Positions 46,833 through 57,600 of a stretch of DNA of 64,000 nucleotides are shown here, piece after piece; the stretch's first letter is position 1, and each line of letters opens with the position of its first letter. Where the stretch lies: the NCBI GenBank assembly GCA_963682175.1, contig OY821781.1, forward strand, positions 40,561,254 through 40,625,253. Reading direction: 5' to 3'. A model generated the notes under the pieces. The model made no database searches and had not been told where the DNA came from. It saw only the letters and a list, made by a program, of their open reading frames with translations. A program made the translations under genes and the position numbers. This DNA is from Triglochin maritima (taxonomy: Eukaryota; Streptophyta; Magnoliopsida; Alismatales; Juncaginaceae).

Positions 46833-47147
46833 TGTCCATATATGTGTTAGGGTTTGTCAATTAGATCACTCGGTTTGGTTATTTCCTGTTCTACCCGACC
46901 AAATGCAAGTACTTCCATATAGTGATAGCATTGCATATTATTTTTGACGACATTGATTACCCACCATCCTTGACAAATATTTAAGGGTTGTATTTAGATC
47001 CGTCACTGAGTTATATGTCCAAAGCTCAAGTTGTTTTACCGAAATTATGAGTGTAGCCGTGTAAGTTATTGGTTGCGTACTTATGGACAACAGCAACGTC
47101 ATTCATGGCAGCATGTTGGTTGAGTTCCCTCTTGCACTGAACTGCAG
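46833..47147 (+). other. Non-coding stretch between Tekay LTR and Hsp110 exon
   Basis: No gene or repeat recognised. It ends in a CACTGAACTGCAG splice acceptor, so at least the right part is intron of the Hsp110-like gene. It may also include an unmatched LTR end. Confidence 0.4.
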
Positions 47148-47170
47148 GATGCAGCAGAACATATCGACAG
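47148..47170 (+). pseudogene. Hsp110-like micro-exon (DAAEHIDR)
   Basis: A 23-nt exon after ACTGCAG, ending GACAG/GTACAT. Joined to 47332 it splits an AGG codon and reads DAAEHIDR-FCWSI, matching the A.ALDRFC.PI region near the C-terminus of plant Hsp110. Confidence 0.65.
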
Positions 47171-47331
47171 GTACATTATGTTTCTGAACTTCATGTTACC
47201 ATTCACCACAAATACATATAACCTTGCAAACACAATATATGTTCTAGCTACATGTCTAATGAGCCATTTTCTATTTTCAACGTAGGTAAGCTTAGATAAG
47301 TAATTAGATTCCGATATCCTCGCATTTGCAG

Positions 47332-47521
47332 GTTTTGCTGGTCAATTGTTTCCAAAGCAAGTCGAGAACATGTTTCCGATCATCTCCTGGACCAAAATGG
47401 AAACCAACAAGTTCAAGGTACTAACCAGCCAACGACATCTTCAAATTCACAGACATCAACAATCGTGACCCCAATACCGTCCCCCCCCCCCCCCCCCTCC
47501 ACCACTACCGGATGCTTCTGA
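47332..47521 (+). pseudogene. Hsp110-like terminal exon with poly-proline tract
   Basis: Reads (R)FCWSIVSKASREHVSDHLLDQNG..., then a Thr/Ser-rich tail and a run of prolines encoded by 17 consecutive C (47481-47497), ending at TGA 47519-47521. Hsp110 C-termini are low-complexity, so this could be the natural end of the host gene. The exons between 39102 and 47148 (about 70 expected residues) were not found. Confidence 0.6.
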
Positions 47522-47837
47522 AATCGAGACTTCCAACAATGGCTCTTGATCCCTCCTAGTATGCCCTGTTTGATTACACTCATTTGAACGATTGCCTTTA
47601 TTTCGTGATTGTCATTTTTTTTGTATATCCCATTTGATTGTCATTTTATTTGTCTCAGAACTTTAAAGTTTAAACGACACGGTTTTATGTGTTCATAACT
47701 CTATTGCTTCTCGTTGTTTATGATTTCGGGACTTGTTGTACTATCTTGTTTCTCCATTTTGTGTTTCTCTTTTGAAGGAGCCGAGCGAGGCTCATATAAT
47801 GCAGTAATTCCATGACATGAGTATTCGTTCGGGTTTA
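47522..47837. other. 3' flank of Hsp110-like locus
   Basis: AT-rich with no coding signal; plausible 3' UTR and downstream region up to the left TIR of the MULE. Confidence 0.4.
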
Positions 47838-48163
47838 GAAAAAAATTCAAAATAATATTTTTTTAATTTTTTTGCTAAAATAGACATCTCTAAAAAGTAT
47901 TTGTTAAACTAGACCCGCCGTTACCACGTGGTGACACGTGACGGCGGCGAGTTTTATTTGGAAGAACTCGACACTGGTGATGTCGAGTTTTATTTAGCAT
48001 AAGTCAGCATCATCAGTGCCGAGTTCTCTTTAGGAGAATATTGTCCAACACTTCATATTTCACTCGACGTGAGTTGTCAGGAGAATAGTGATTCAAATAG
48101 ATCTCGGCATCCCCAATGTCGAGTTCTATTTGGACATGTTCTCCTGACACTCAGATCGTGTAC
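47838..48163 (+). repeat. Left TIR of MULE
   Basis: Starts GAAAAAAATTCAAAATAAT. Aligns to the reverse complement of the right TIR through CACGTG-containing and GATTCAAATAG segments up to ACTCAGATCGTG. Contains repeated CTCGGCA/TGCCGAG elements. Confidence 0.85.
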
Positions 48164-48487
48164 AAAATGGTTGGACGGTCAGGAGAAGTCTACAATAGAA
48201 CTCGGCATCTATAATGCCGAGTTTAATAGGCATAAGTCGAAGTTTAATAGGCAGAAGTAGGCAAATTTACGGTCCTAAAAAATACATTACATTAATTCAA
48301 GTCTTACAATTAATCAACTCTTAAAAGGATTTAAGTCGTACATTCATTCAAGTCATAACAAAATACATTACATTAATCAAGTCTTACAATTAATCAACTC
48401 TTACATTCATTCGTCTCACTAAATAGTTACATACAAAATATTCAAACTATTTTTCTATATAGGTTTCTTGCATCGCTTTCGGTTATG

Positions 48488-50223
48488 TCATATACCGCCG
48501 TATCTCCCACACCTTACCTTTCTTCCAGAGTGTTCGTCCATCTTGTTTCGGATTCGCGTTGATTTAAGCCGACCGGGAGGTCTTTTGGTTTGGGGATGCT
48601 TCATTGTGATGTTGCATCGATCTGGCCAATACCTCACATCAGGAATTTGGATAAATATCGGTTTGTACGCCTCTCTGTACATTTGAACCTCATAATACGG
48701 GGACACCAAATGTGAAGTGTTGACATTTGCATGTCTGCCACTGCAAACTGCTAGTATATTTAAACATGGGACGTGCATTGCAATTATGTATCCACAAGTG
48801 CAAGTAATAACTCCTTCAAATTTCACGAGGTATTTTTTCTGGTCATTGTCTTCAACCTGGTACATCATCTGGTGGTACCGAGTTACTGTATGTATTCTTG
48901 CTAGATTGTTGTTTTCTGTCACCACGGTGTGGACTGTCAGTACATATGTTTGATTCCACGACTCGGCGACGTCTCTTCTTTTAACAAAGAATTTGTTCAA
49001 GCGGAGAAAGATCATCAAAATCATAGTTGTAATTGGCATACCGCGTGCCTCTCGTAAGACATTGTTGAAGCTTTCTGACATGTTTGTTGTCATACATCCG
49101 AAATGTCGACCCCCGTTGTGACAACAAGTCCATCTTTTCAAAGGACTTTGATGCTGAATCCACTTGTATACCGGTTTATGTTCCTCTGCAATAGCCTTTA
49201 TTAACTCTTCAAATTTCATAAATGAATGAGTTTTACCCGCTTCGTAAAATTTGATTTGTCTCAATATTTCCTTGCAATTTCGATGTTTAGCAAGATTTGC
49301 TTTTATGTGTCGAAGACAGAATCGATGTACATGCCCCTCCGAAGGTGGAAATGTGGCTCGACACAAGCGTTTATTCCCGGAAATCTGTCGGTGATAATAC
49401 ACAAATCGGGTCGCCTTGTAACTCTACTTGCCAGCAAATGAAGGAACCACGTTCACGACTCTGTATTATTGCTCTCTACAACAGCAAATGTCAAAGGGAA
49501 AATTCCGTTGTTTGCATCCGTGCCCACAGCAATTAGCAATATACCTATATATTTGCTATAGAGGTGTGTTCCATCCACACTGACAACAGGTCTACAATAA
49601 TGAAACCCACTAATTGAAGACCCGAACGTCCAAAACACACGCTTAAACATCTCGTCTGAATTTACCTGAATAGACTATATTTCAACAACAGATCCTTCAT
49701 TGTTATGACAGAGAACTGTGACGAACCTTTGCAAATCTTTAAAATTGTCTTCTTCGGCACCATATATTCGGTTCAACGCTTTTTGCCTAGCATGCAATGC
49801 TTTATCGTAACCGATTTCAAGTGAGTATTTGGTCTTCACCATTTCCATTATTTCAGCAGGAGTAATTGTGAACTTAGTTCTAACATATGACATTATCAAG
49901 TCGCATACAAAATTAGCACTACATTGTTTGTTGTTGTTTAGCAATATCGGATTGGAACAAGTGTGCACGACGTCGTATGTTTTAACTTGAAAATATCTGC
50001 AGCCTTTTGGAATAGACGCACGTAGACGCCATTTGCAATTATCTTTATCACGACGAATACAATGAACAGTATACCGTTTCGTTGGAGAAACCACAACTGA
50101 ATATTGAACAAACTTTTTAATGTGCCACGATTGCAGAGCATGAACCAAATCATCTTTCGTTGAGAAAATTTGTTTATCCCAGAAAGAACGACCATCTTCC
50201 GTACGCCAATCACTCCGTTCCAA
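48488..50223 (-). pseudogene. MULE transposase pseudogene
   Basis: From 50223: a MuDR DNA-binding-type domain (FSTKDDLVHALQSWHIKKFVQYSV...CKWRLRASIPKG...VHTC), a long linker to 49675, and the DDE core starting RPVVSVDGTHLYSKY (first Asp, about 49580) ...VGTDANNGIFPLTFA. The second Asp is in IITDRFPGI (about 49390). After a frameshift come CLRHIKANLAKH (the C-X2-H landmark) and a SWIM-type zinc finger CTCGYIIAMHVPC near 48775, with a basic C-terminus to 48488. The enzyme would cut and rejoin the TIRs. At least two frame breaks (near 49675 and 49400) inactivate it. Confidence 0.85.
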
Positions 50224-50267
50224 ATTGTTCGCAGCATCGAAGAATCAGTGTTCAATTACCGAATTCT

Positions 50268-50829
50268 CTATCCAGTTGTCGTCCTCGAAGATATCGGAAA
50301 GTTCATTAAGACCAATAAATCCATGCAGACCTCTGACCAAACGTACTCCTGAGACTCACACACCGGAAAACCATCTACGCGCAAGCCGGTAATCATAGAG
50401 ATGTCACGCAAGGTGCACGTGATCTCACCATGTCGCAGGTAAAATGAATGAGTCTTCAGTCTCCAACGCTCGACCATCGCCCCCAGCAAGGTATGATCCA
50501 ACTGAACTCGACCCAACCGAGTGACTGTGTCAAACCCTGCCATATCTAGCAGAAACAACATCCTCTCATCAGTGATTTGTCATTCGTTGAGCTTCGCTCC
50601 ATGCTCAACGCATTTTACACCATCAACATCCTTCTACATAAATTTAGAGAAATGTCAGAATATTGAAACTCACGTGCAAATATTTAACTTGAAAACGTAA
50701 AATGCTTACAAAATCTTTGAACAAGTCAGACTTGTGGTTGGTCTGCAAAACCAGCACTGATCTGTCTACCGGACCCTGTGAAACATAACTACCTCTAACT
50801 GAACCAGTACTGGAACCACCAAACTCCAT
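50268..50829 (-). pseudogene. Plant mobile domain (PMD) exons upstream of transposase
   Basis: Exon 1 (50829-50710) from an ATG reads MEFGGSSTGSVRGS...GPVDRSVLVLQTNHKSDLFKDF. A 76-nt GT-AG intron follows, then exon 2 from 50633: KDVDGVKCVEHGAKLNE-stop-QITDERMLFLLDMAGFDTVTRLG...LLGAMVERWRLKTHSFYLRHGE...LRDISMITGLRVDGFPV...VCMDLL. This is the conserved start of the PMD found in MAIN/MAIL-type plant nuclear proteins and in plant transposons. The TGA at 50582-50580 stands where Trp (TGG) is usual. A frameshift after DLL leads within about 40 codons into the transposase DNA-binding region, so PMD and transposase may once have been a single protein. Confidence 0.8.
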
Positions 50830-51850
50830 CTGTACATAACACGTTAAAAAGTGAGATGATTGTTCTTCATTACTTACTACTTAAAAAGTTTAGAATACTC
50901 TAATATTTTAGAAATGACCTCAATCTAGTGTAGTAGCAAACAGCTGTAAACGTCGAACAATCTCTCCAATAAAATCAACTACAATAAACAACGTTACGAA
51001 TCATGTCAGAATTTTTTTTTAATTTTGACAGAACCTCCCCTATATTTTTCAAATTGGTAAATTTAAACCTGCACGGTAGAACAAACTAACAATACTACAA
51101 ATAACATCCTTAAATTCTAAACATCTAAATAACGACGTATTTCTCAACATGCAAATCACAATATATTTAACGAACATATTTCTCAACTTCAAAACATTTT
51201 TTCCATTAAAACTCACATACATTATTACTCTATTTTTAAGACAAAAAAAACAAACTTCAATTCTCACATACATTCAAACTCACATACATTTAAACTCAAA
51301 TAAATCATTTTTAAGTTTACATTCATTCAAGGTAACATACATTCAAACCAAAATATCAACAAAAAATCTAATTTTAATCACAATAATCAAACTTAAATTC
51401 AACTATTTTTAAGATTACTACCGTAAACCTACAATCAACAAAACTAAAATCAATAATCAACTAACAAACAAGAAATAAAACGTTTTGCCTAAAAACCCAA
51501 AATCGAATTCGAGTTTGCACCAAAACGGATTCCTAAACCAACAAAAACACTACAATCATACATAAAACAACAATGTATATCATCCTAATACATAAAAAAT
51601 GTAAGAAAACGGTGGAAAACGAAAAAAAATCGAAACTCTAACCTTAAAAACGCGAAAACTCGGCGGAGGGGGAGAGGGGGGAGTCAAGCTGCTTTTATAG
51701 CCCGACGAAACTCTACATTGGTAACGCCGAGTTCGCTTTTTTTAAGTGAACTCGGCGTTAAGAACGCCGAGTTCTTCCTTTAGAACACGGCATCTAGGAT
51801 GTCGAGTTCTATTTAAGAAATTGTTCTCCTGACGCGTCAATCGTCTCATG
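50830..51850. other. MULE 5' subterminal non-coding region
   Basis: AT-rich (many CATACATT and AAACTCA elements at about 51225-51340) with no ORF of interest. It would hold the promoter of the minus-strand genes. A GC-richer patch at 51655-51700 precedes the TIR. Confidence 0.4.
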
Positions 51851-52172
51851 CACGATCTGAGTCCCAGGAGAACAGTTTCTTAAATAGAACTCGGCACTCC
51901 CAGTGCCGAGTTCTATTTGAATCACTTCTCCTGTGTGGAAAATTTCAAGTGTTGGCAATAAAAAACCAAGTAAAACTCGACATCACCAGTGTCGAGTTCT
52001 CCCAAGTAGAACTCGGCACTGGTGACTGCTATATGCACAAAAAAACAAAACCCGCATCCGTCCCGTCCACGTGTCATCACGTGGTGGCAGCGGGTATAGT
52101 TTGACAAATACTTTTTAGGGAGATTTATTTTGGCAAATTTTAAAAAAATATATATTATTTTGAAAAAAATTC
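51851..52172 (-). repeat. Right TIR of MULE with hairpins
   Basis: Inverted copy of 47838-48163. It contains a stem-loop at 51882-51918 (17-bp stem, CCC loop), and just inside it another at 51748-51774 (12-bp stem, AAG loop), both built on GAACTCGGC/GCCGAGTTC. Confidence 0.85.
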
Positions 52173-53108
52173 CATTTGTTTAATGCTCGGGCATGGACCT
52201 GTGTGTTGAATCATGAGCCTGGTTGTTTACTTTTGTGGGCTCTATAGGGATTTTGTACCTCCTTCCGTGTGAGTACTGAAAAAAAACCCTTGACATCAGT
52301 GTAATATGCATTAAGCTTCGAATCGTACATGATTTTTGTTTGAATTTTAAAAAAAAGGCGCACAATGTTTATATTTGCCTACATACCCAATTATGCTCAT
52401 ATTCTTTTTTGGTTTCGAATCTACCAACAATCATCAAAGGGGAAGACAAGGACTGGAAGACTAAGATTACATAGCCTTATTAAGCCAACAAATGATTGCT
52501 TCATTAGAAGGTTTATTCTACCATTGCTTTGCAACGGATCAATTAGTATGTTTGGTCTTGGCTTGAGTGCCGATTCAGTCGTCACAGTCACAGCCACAGC
52601 CACCGCCAATGCCTTTTAAGAACCGCTTTCAATCCTTTTTGATGTTTCTACATGAGAAATGTGTCAAAAATAGTTCTCAAAAGATTCTATTTATGTTAGA
52701 CAACGTGCAAATACTTTTAATATTCTTTTTCTTCAAAATTTTCATTAATGAAATAATTTTATTTTTGAAAGAATTCCTTCTGGTGGCCATATTTGTAGGG
52801 AATACTGAATCGTTTGAATTTGTAATACCATGTAAGTACGTACTTTTCTCATCTTTAACGGACTTAAGAGAAAAACAATAACTAAGTGCAAAATCAGTCC
52901 CATAATCCTCTACACCACTTGTGAGAAAAAAGCAGACTACTTATGAAATGCCTCCACATTCTCAAGATCGCCTCAGCAAACATTATACAGAGGCAAGACT
53001 CGAAACTCATGCATATATGTTGAACATAATGACTGCACTATTAATACTTACAGCTATTGGATTTGTAGATTATATGATCGACATGTAAAAAGGGGGTAGA
53101 ACTTATAT
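52173..53108. other. Unassigned AT-rich region
   Basis: No recognisable gene, repeat border or element motif. Short frames only. Lies between the MULE and an Hsp110-like remnant. Confidence 0.4.
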
Positions 53109-53391
53109 TCCACGTACACAAGCTGATCTGAAGGTTTTGTCCTTTACTTTTTTGGGAATCATTACTTGTCATATATACACAATAGTTATTTTTCATTGTT
53201 CTTTTTTGGAAATTCAGATTAGAACTATATGATGCAAAGACTGATCTTTTTGATGTATTTATTTTTGCATTTTTTTGACAAAAAATATGCCGAAAGTAAA
53301 GAAGTATCCTATGACTTTCCAAGACATAAGAACGGAAGAAACTAAGGAAGCACTCGAAGCATTTGTCCTTACCACGAGAAACGAAGTACGT
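53109..53391 (+). pseudogene. Hsp110-like remnant (copy 4)
   Basis: TQADLK followed by an intron-like stretch resembling that after ADLE at 38572 (GGGAATCATTACTT is shared), then MPKVKKYPMTFQDIRTEETKEALEAFVLTTRNE before a GTACGT donor at 53391-53396. This resembles the lid pattern QD.VMEETK..AVEAYV..MRN. Weak but ordered similarity. Confidence 0.5.
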
Positions 53392-53601
53392 ATTATAGAA
53401 CCAGAGCTTTGTTTTTTGCTGATAGGTATTTGATTTTGGATAAATTACATCTTATGATTGGATATATGCTCCAAAAACGGACATGTTGTTTTTTATCCTC
53501 TTTGTATATAGATATGTAATATCTAGTTCTCCATGTGTTTTATCTAAGAAATGTTCGGGTATAGATCAATGGCAAATACAGAGATTTTGTAGCACTGTTA
53601 G

Positions 53602-54585
53602 TGTTGAAAATTGGTTCAAATTTTTTAAGGAAGCAAATCCAGGAAGATTCGGTCGACCGGATCGAATCCGGTCGACCGACGCACAACCTAGGAAATTTTG
53701 GCAAAGACGGGTCGGTCTACCGAACCGGATTCGGTCCACCGAACCGAGGATTCCAGGCACTTCGTATGCAGCTGGGATCGGATGACTGAATTGGATTCAG
53801 TCTACCGTCAGAGGGTAACAAGCACTTCGGAGCAACGGGTTCGGTAAACTGTTGGGGAGATCTTTGGTGTTCCGAGAATCTGGAAAGTGTCTGTCCAATT
53901 TGGAACGGTTCACCGAGGGGTTCTCGGTCAACCGATGGGTTGTTGAAGAATTCGATAGTTCGTGAAAGAATCGTTCTTGCGGTCTACCGAGCCGCGTGAG
54001 AATAGTTCCCTCGGTCAACCGAGAATGATTCGAATAACCGAATTAGAGCAGGAATCGCTCCTGTTGAAGCACGCACGGTTAACTGAACGAGCATCGGTTA
54101 ACCGTCCCCATGAATAGTTCTGTTCGGTTTTGCTTAATTGTAGCTCGGTTTTTGAGTCTATAAAAGGGCTTGTTTGCTCTCAAATGTAACACACACAAAA
54201 ATACGAATATACACATTAGTTTCCTTCATTGTGAGTTGAGAGATTAAGGCTAAAGATAGATCTAGAGTGCTTTGGGAGACACATTGCTTCCAATCATTTG
54301 TAATCTCGGTTGCTTCTCTTGATGGAGAAGCGGAAGAAGGAAAGGAAACCCGCAAGAGACCCCCCAAGGACGTAGGCACGTTGCCGAACCTTGTAAAACG
54401 CGTGTGTCGTGGTTTGCTTCAGGTGTGCATTCGTGTTTGCTTGTTTTATTTCCATCTTATTAGTGTTCTTGTTGCAATGGAGTTTGGGAGAGGGTCAGAG
54501 GTTATTATTCCGCAATCAATATTCTATATTTGTGGTGCGTGTAATCCGTGTCGTATAAGTGCATTGTTAGATCCCCCTCCCAACA
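53602..54585 (+). repeat. 5' LTR of Tork-like copia element
   Basis: TGTTGAAAATTGG...CTCCCAACA (984 bp), with matching TGTTG/CAACA ends. Carries a degenerate array of CGGTCGACCG-like palindromes at 53649-54110 (GGTCGACC, GGTCTACC, GGTTCACC, GGTCAACC, GGTTAACT forms). Possible TATA at TATAAAAGG (54159-54167). Confidence 0.8.
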
Positions 54586-54587
54586 GC

Positions 54588-54599
54588 TGGTATCAGAGC
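54588..54599 (+). other. Primer-binding site of copia element
   Basis: TGGTATCAGAGC two bases after the LTR, complementary to initiator tRNA-Met. Confidence 0.9.
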
Positions 54600-54615
54600 T
54601 TTGGTTGCACTTTCG

Positions 54616-57600
54616 ATGGAGGAAGAAGCGCGGAACTTTCGGGTGGAGAAATTCACCGGGAAAGGGAACTTCTCAACATGGCAACGGAGGGTTCGTGCGT
54701 TGATGTCTCAGACGGACGGGCTATTGCTGACGTTGGATGGAGTGGAGAAGAAGCCGTCGAAGATGACCGACGAAAAGTAGGAGAGTTTGAATCTCCGGGC
54801 TATTTGAATCATCGAACTGTGCCTCTCAGATGATTTGCTTTTCGAGGAATCGGCGAAGACCGTGGCAGGATATTGGAAACTTCTGGAAGAGAGGTTCATG
54901 AAGAAGAACCTTAGCAACAAGTTGAATCTGAAGCGTCAGCTGTACATGCTTCGGATGAAGGAGAACACGTCGTTCATTGAACATCTCTCAGTGTTCAATA
55001 AGTTGATAGCTGATCTGACTCAGCTTGAGGACAAGATGGAGGATGTAGACAAGTCAATGTTGTTATTGACGTCGCTGCCGGACTCGTATGAGAACTTGGT
55101 GAATACGATCATATATGGCAATGATTCGTTGGTGTTGGAGGAGGTCAAGGGCACGCTGATCTCCTACGATGCAAGGAGGAATTCTGGAAGTAGCTCTTTC
55201 GAGAAGGGTGAAGGATTGATCGCAGCACCGGAAAGGGGCAGGACGGGTAACAAAAGGAAAAAGCAACGGAAGAGGGCGGTCCAAATCAAAGGGGAGATCC
55301 TTTGAATGTTTTTTCTACAAGAAGGTTGGTCATATGAAGCGTGACTGTAGAGCCTTCAAGGAGTCACTGCAGAAAGGGAAAGACGGGTACAATTCCGTCA
55401 GTGTGGTGGAGGAGAAGAACGAAGTCGACTTTCTAACAGTTTGCGCTGCAGGTATTGACAAATCATCATCTGGATGGATTTTGGATACAGGAACATCCTT
55501 TCACATGTGCCCGGATAAGGAGTGGTTCACATCCTATGAGTCACTGAAAGGAGGGATCGTTGTTATGGGCAACGATTAGACTTGTCAATTGGGTCGTGTT
55601 CGTGTACTATCGTGTCTGACAGTTCTGCATTCGTGTCAGGATTTCGTGTTATCGTGTATAGTATAAATTGAAAAGATTTAATCATGTTTAGATTGAAAAT
55701 AGTTAAGTGACATGTTATATTAATATTTTTCATTCTAAATAACATCTTAATTGACTATTATCAAGTAAAAACAATTGATTATTTAACAAAAGATGCAGTT
55801 CGTGTCTGTTTCGTGTACAAAAACAACTTATCGTGTTATCGTGTCGTGTTCGTGTCAAATCGTGTACCAATTATTTTATATTTGTATGTTCACAAAACAT
55901 CATAATAAATCTTTTTAATCATACAAAAAAATTCGTGTAAAGTCGTGTCTAAATCGGGTCTCCTTATCGTGTCGTGTCTGTGTCGTGTAATCGTGTCGTG
56001 TCCAAAATTGACAGGTCTGGCAACGATGCGCCGTGCACTACCATCGGTATTGGTTCCGTACAGTTTAAGATGTTTGATGGGTGCATTCGAACGCTGACGG
56101 GTGTGCGTCACGTACCAGAGTTGAAGAAGAATCTGATTTCTCTAGGAGAGCTTGATACTCTCGGGTGGAGATGGTCCGGCGGGGACGGAAAGATCAAGGT
56201 CACTCATGGGGCGATGACAGTGATAAAGGGAACCAAGGTGGGCAACTTGTATTGGATGATCGGGAATGTAGTAGCAGGAAAAGGTGCAGCAAATGTTGCA
56301 CGCGACGAAGATAGCACCGTACTTTGGCATATGAGGCTTGGTCATATGTCGGAAAAGGGTTTGTGTGAGCTACACAAACAGGGACTGTTGAAGGGTGATA
56401 AGAGCTGAAAATTGGATTTTTACAAGTATTGTTTCTTCGGTAAACAGCACAGGATTCGATTCAAGACGACTATCCACAAGACGAGGGAAACTCTGGAGTA
56501 TGTGCACTCAGACGTCTGGGGACCGGCTCAGGTTCGGTCAAAAGGTGGAGCCGAATATTTCGTCACATTCATAGACGACTTCTCGAGGAAAGTATGGGTT
56601 TATTTTCTGAAAAATAAATTTGAATTCTTTGATAAGTTTAAAGCATGGAAGGCCCAAGTAGAGAAAAGTACAGGAAAGTTTGTTAAGTACTTACGGACAA
56701 ATAACGGAGGTGAGTACACCTCAAGGGAGTTTGCAAGTTTCTGTGAGAAAGAAGGCATCACGAGGCATCTCACTACACCGCGGAGTCCGGAACAAAACGA
56801 CGTAGCTGAAAGGATGAACAAAACACTATGCGAACGGGCAAGGAGCATGAGGCTTCATGCAAATCTGTCGAAGGATTTCTGGGCGGAAGCAGTAGATCTT
56901 GCATGCTACTTGGTAAATATCTCACCGTCATCGGCACTTGATTTAAAGACGCCTCAGGAAGTGTGGACGGGGGAGCTATTTGACTTCTCGAGGCTTAGGA
57001 TATTTGGATGCAAAGCCTATGCGTTGGTCGATGAGACACAACGGTCGAAGCTGGATTCGAAATCGAAGGAGTGCATATTCCTTGGGTACGATAAGTCAGT
57101 GAAAGGATATAAGCTTTGGGATCCTGTGAGCAAGAAGGTACTCTTACGGAGTAATGTGGTATTTGATGAGACAAGTTTGCTCAAGGGCCTTGAGGAGAAA
57201 GAGCCGCAAGAGGTTCCCATGCAGGAAGACGAAATTGAAGTTGGGGTCACGACTTCAAGGGAAGAATCGAATCAAGAAGTTCAGCAGGAAACAATTGACT
57301 CACGAGTAGAGGAGGAAGCTGACCAAGAGAGTATTGTTCAAGGAAGACAGAGGAGGATCACAAAGGCACCGGTGAGGTATGGTCATGATGATGCTAGTAT
57401 TGCATTTGCACTTGTTACCGAATGTGGCGACCCTTGCACATTCGAAGAAGCTATTGAGCAGGAGGACAGGAACAATTGGATGGTGGCCATGACCGAAGAG
57501 ATGAAGTCTCTTCATAAGAATCAAACTTGGGAGTTAACGGAGCTTCCCAAGGGAAAGCGCGCGATTGTGTGCAAGTGGATCTTCAGGAAGAAGGAATGGT

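Larger units (their letters stand above)
47838..52172 (-). mobile_element. MULE with plant mobile domain and transposase relic
   Basis: A Mutator-like element of 4335 bp. The left and right ends are terminal inverted repeats of about 325 bp that align over their whole length by eye. The coding strand is minus, in the order PMD exons, MuDR-type DNA-binding region, DDE core, SWIM zinc finger. I could not find a convincing 9-bp TSD (left TCGGGTTTA, right CATTTGTTT), so the insertion is old or the border is off by a few bases. All coding parts carry breaks. Confidence 0.85.

Noticed and set aside
47140..47144. AACTG as the right TSD partner of AACTG at 39098-39102 for the decayed Tekay.
   Set aside because: It is followed by a splice acceptor and is not preceded by an LTR-like CA end; a 5-mer match within 300 bp is expected often by chance.
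47829..52181. A 9-bp target-site duplication of the MULE.
   Set aside because: TCGGGTTTA and CATTTGTTT do not match; shifting the right side by one base gives only 5 of 9.
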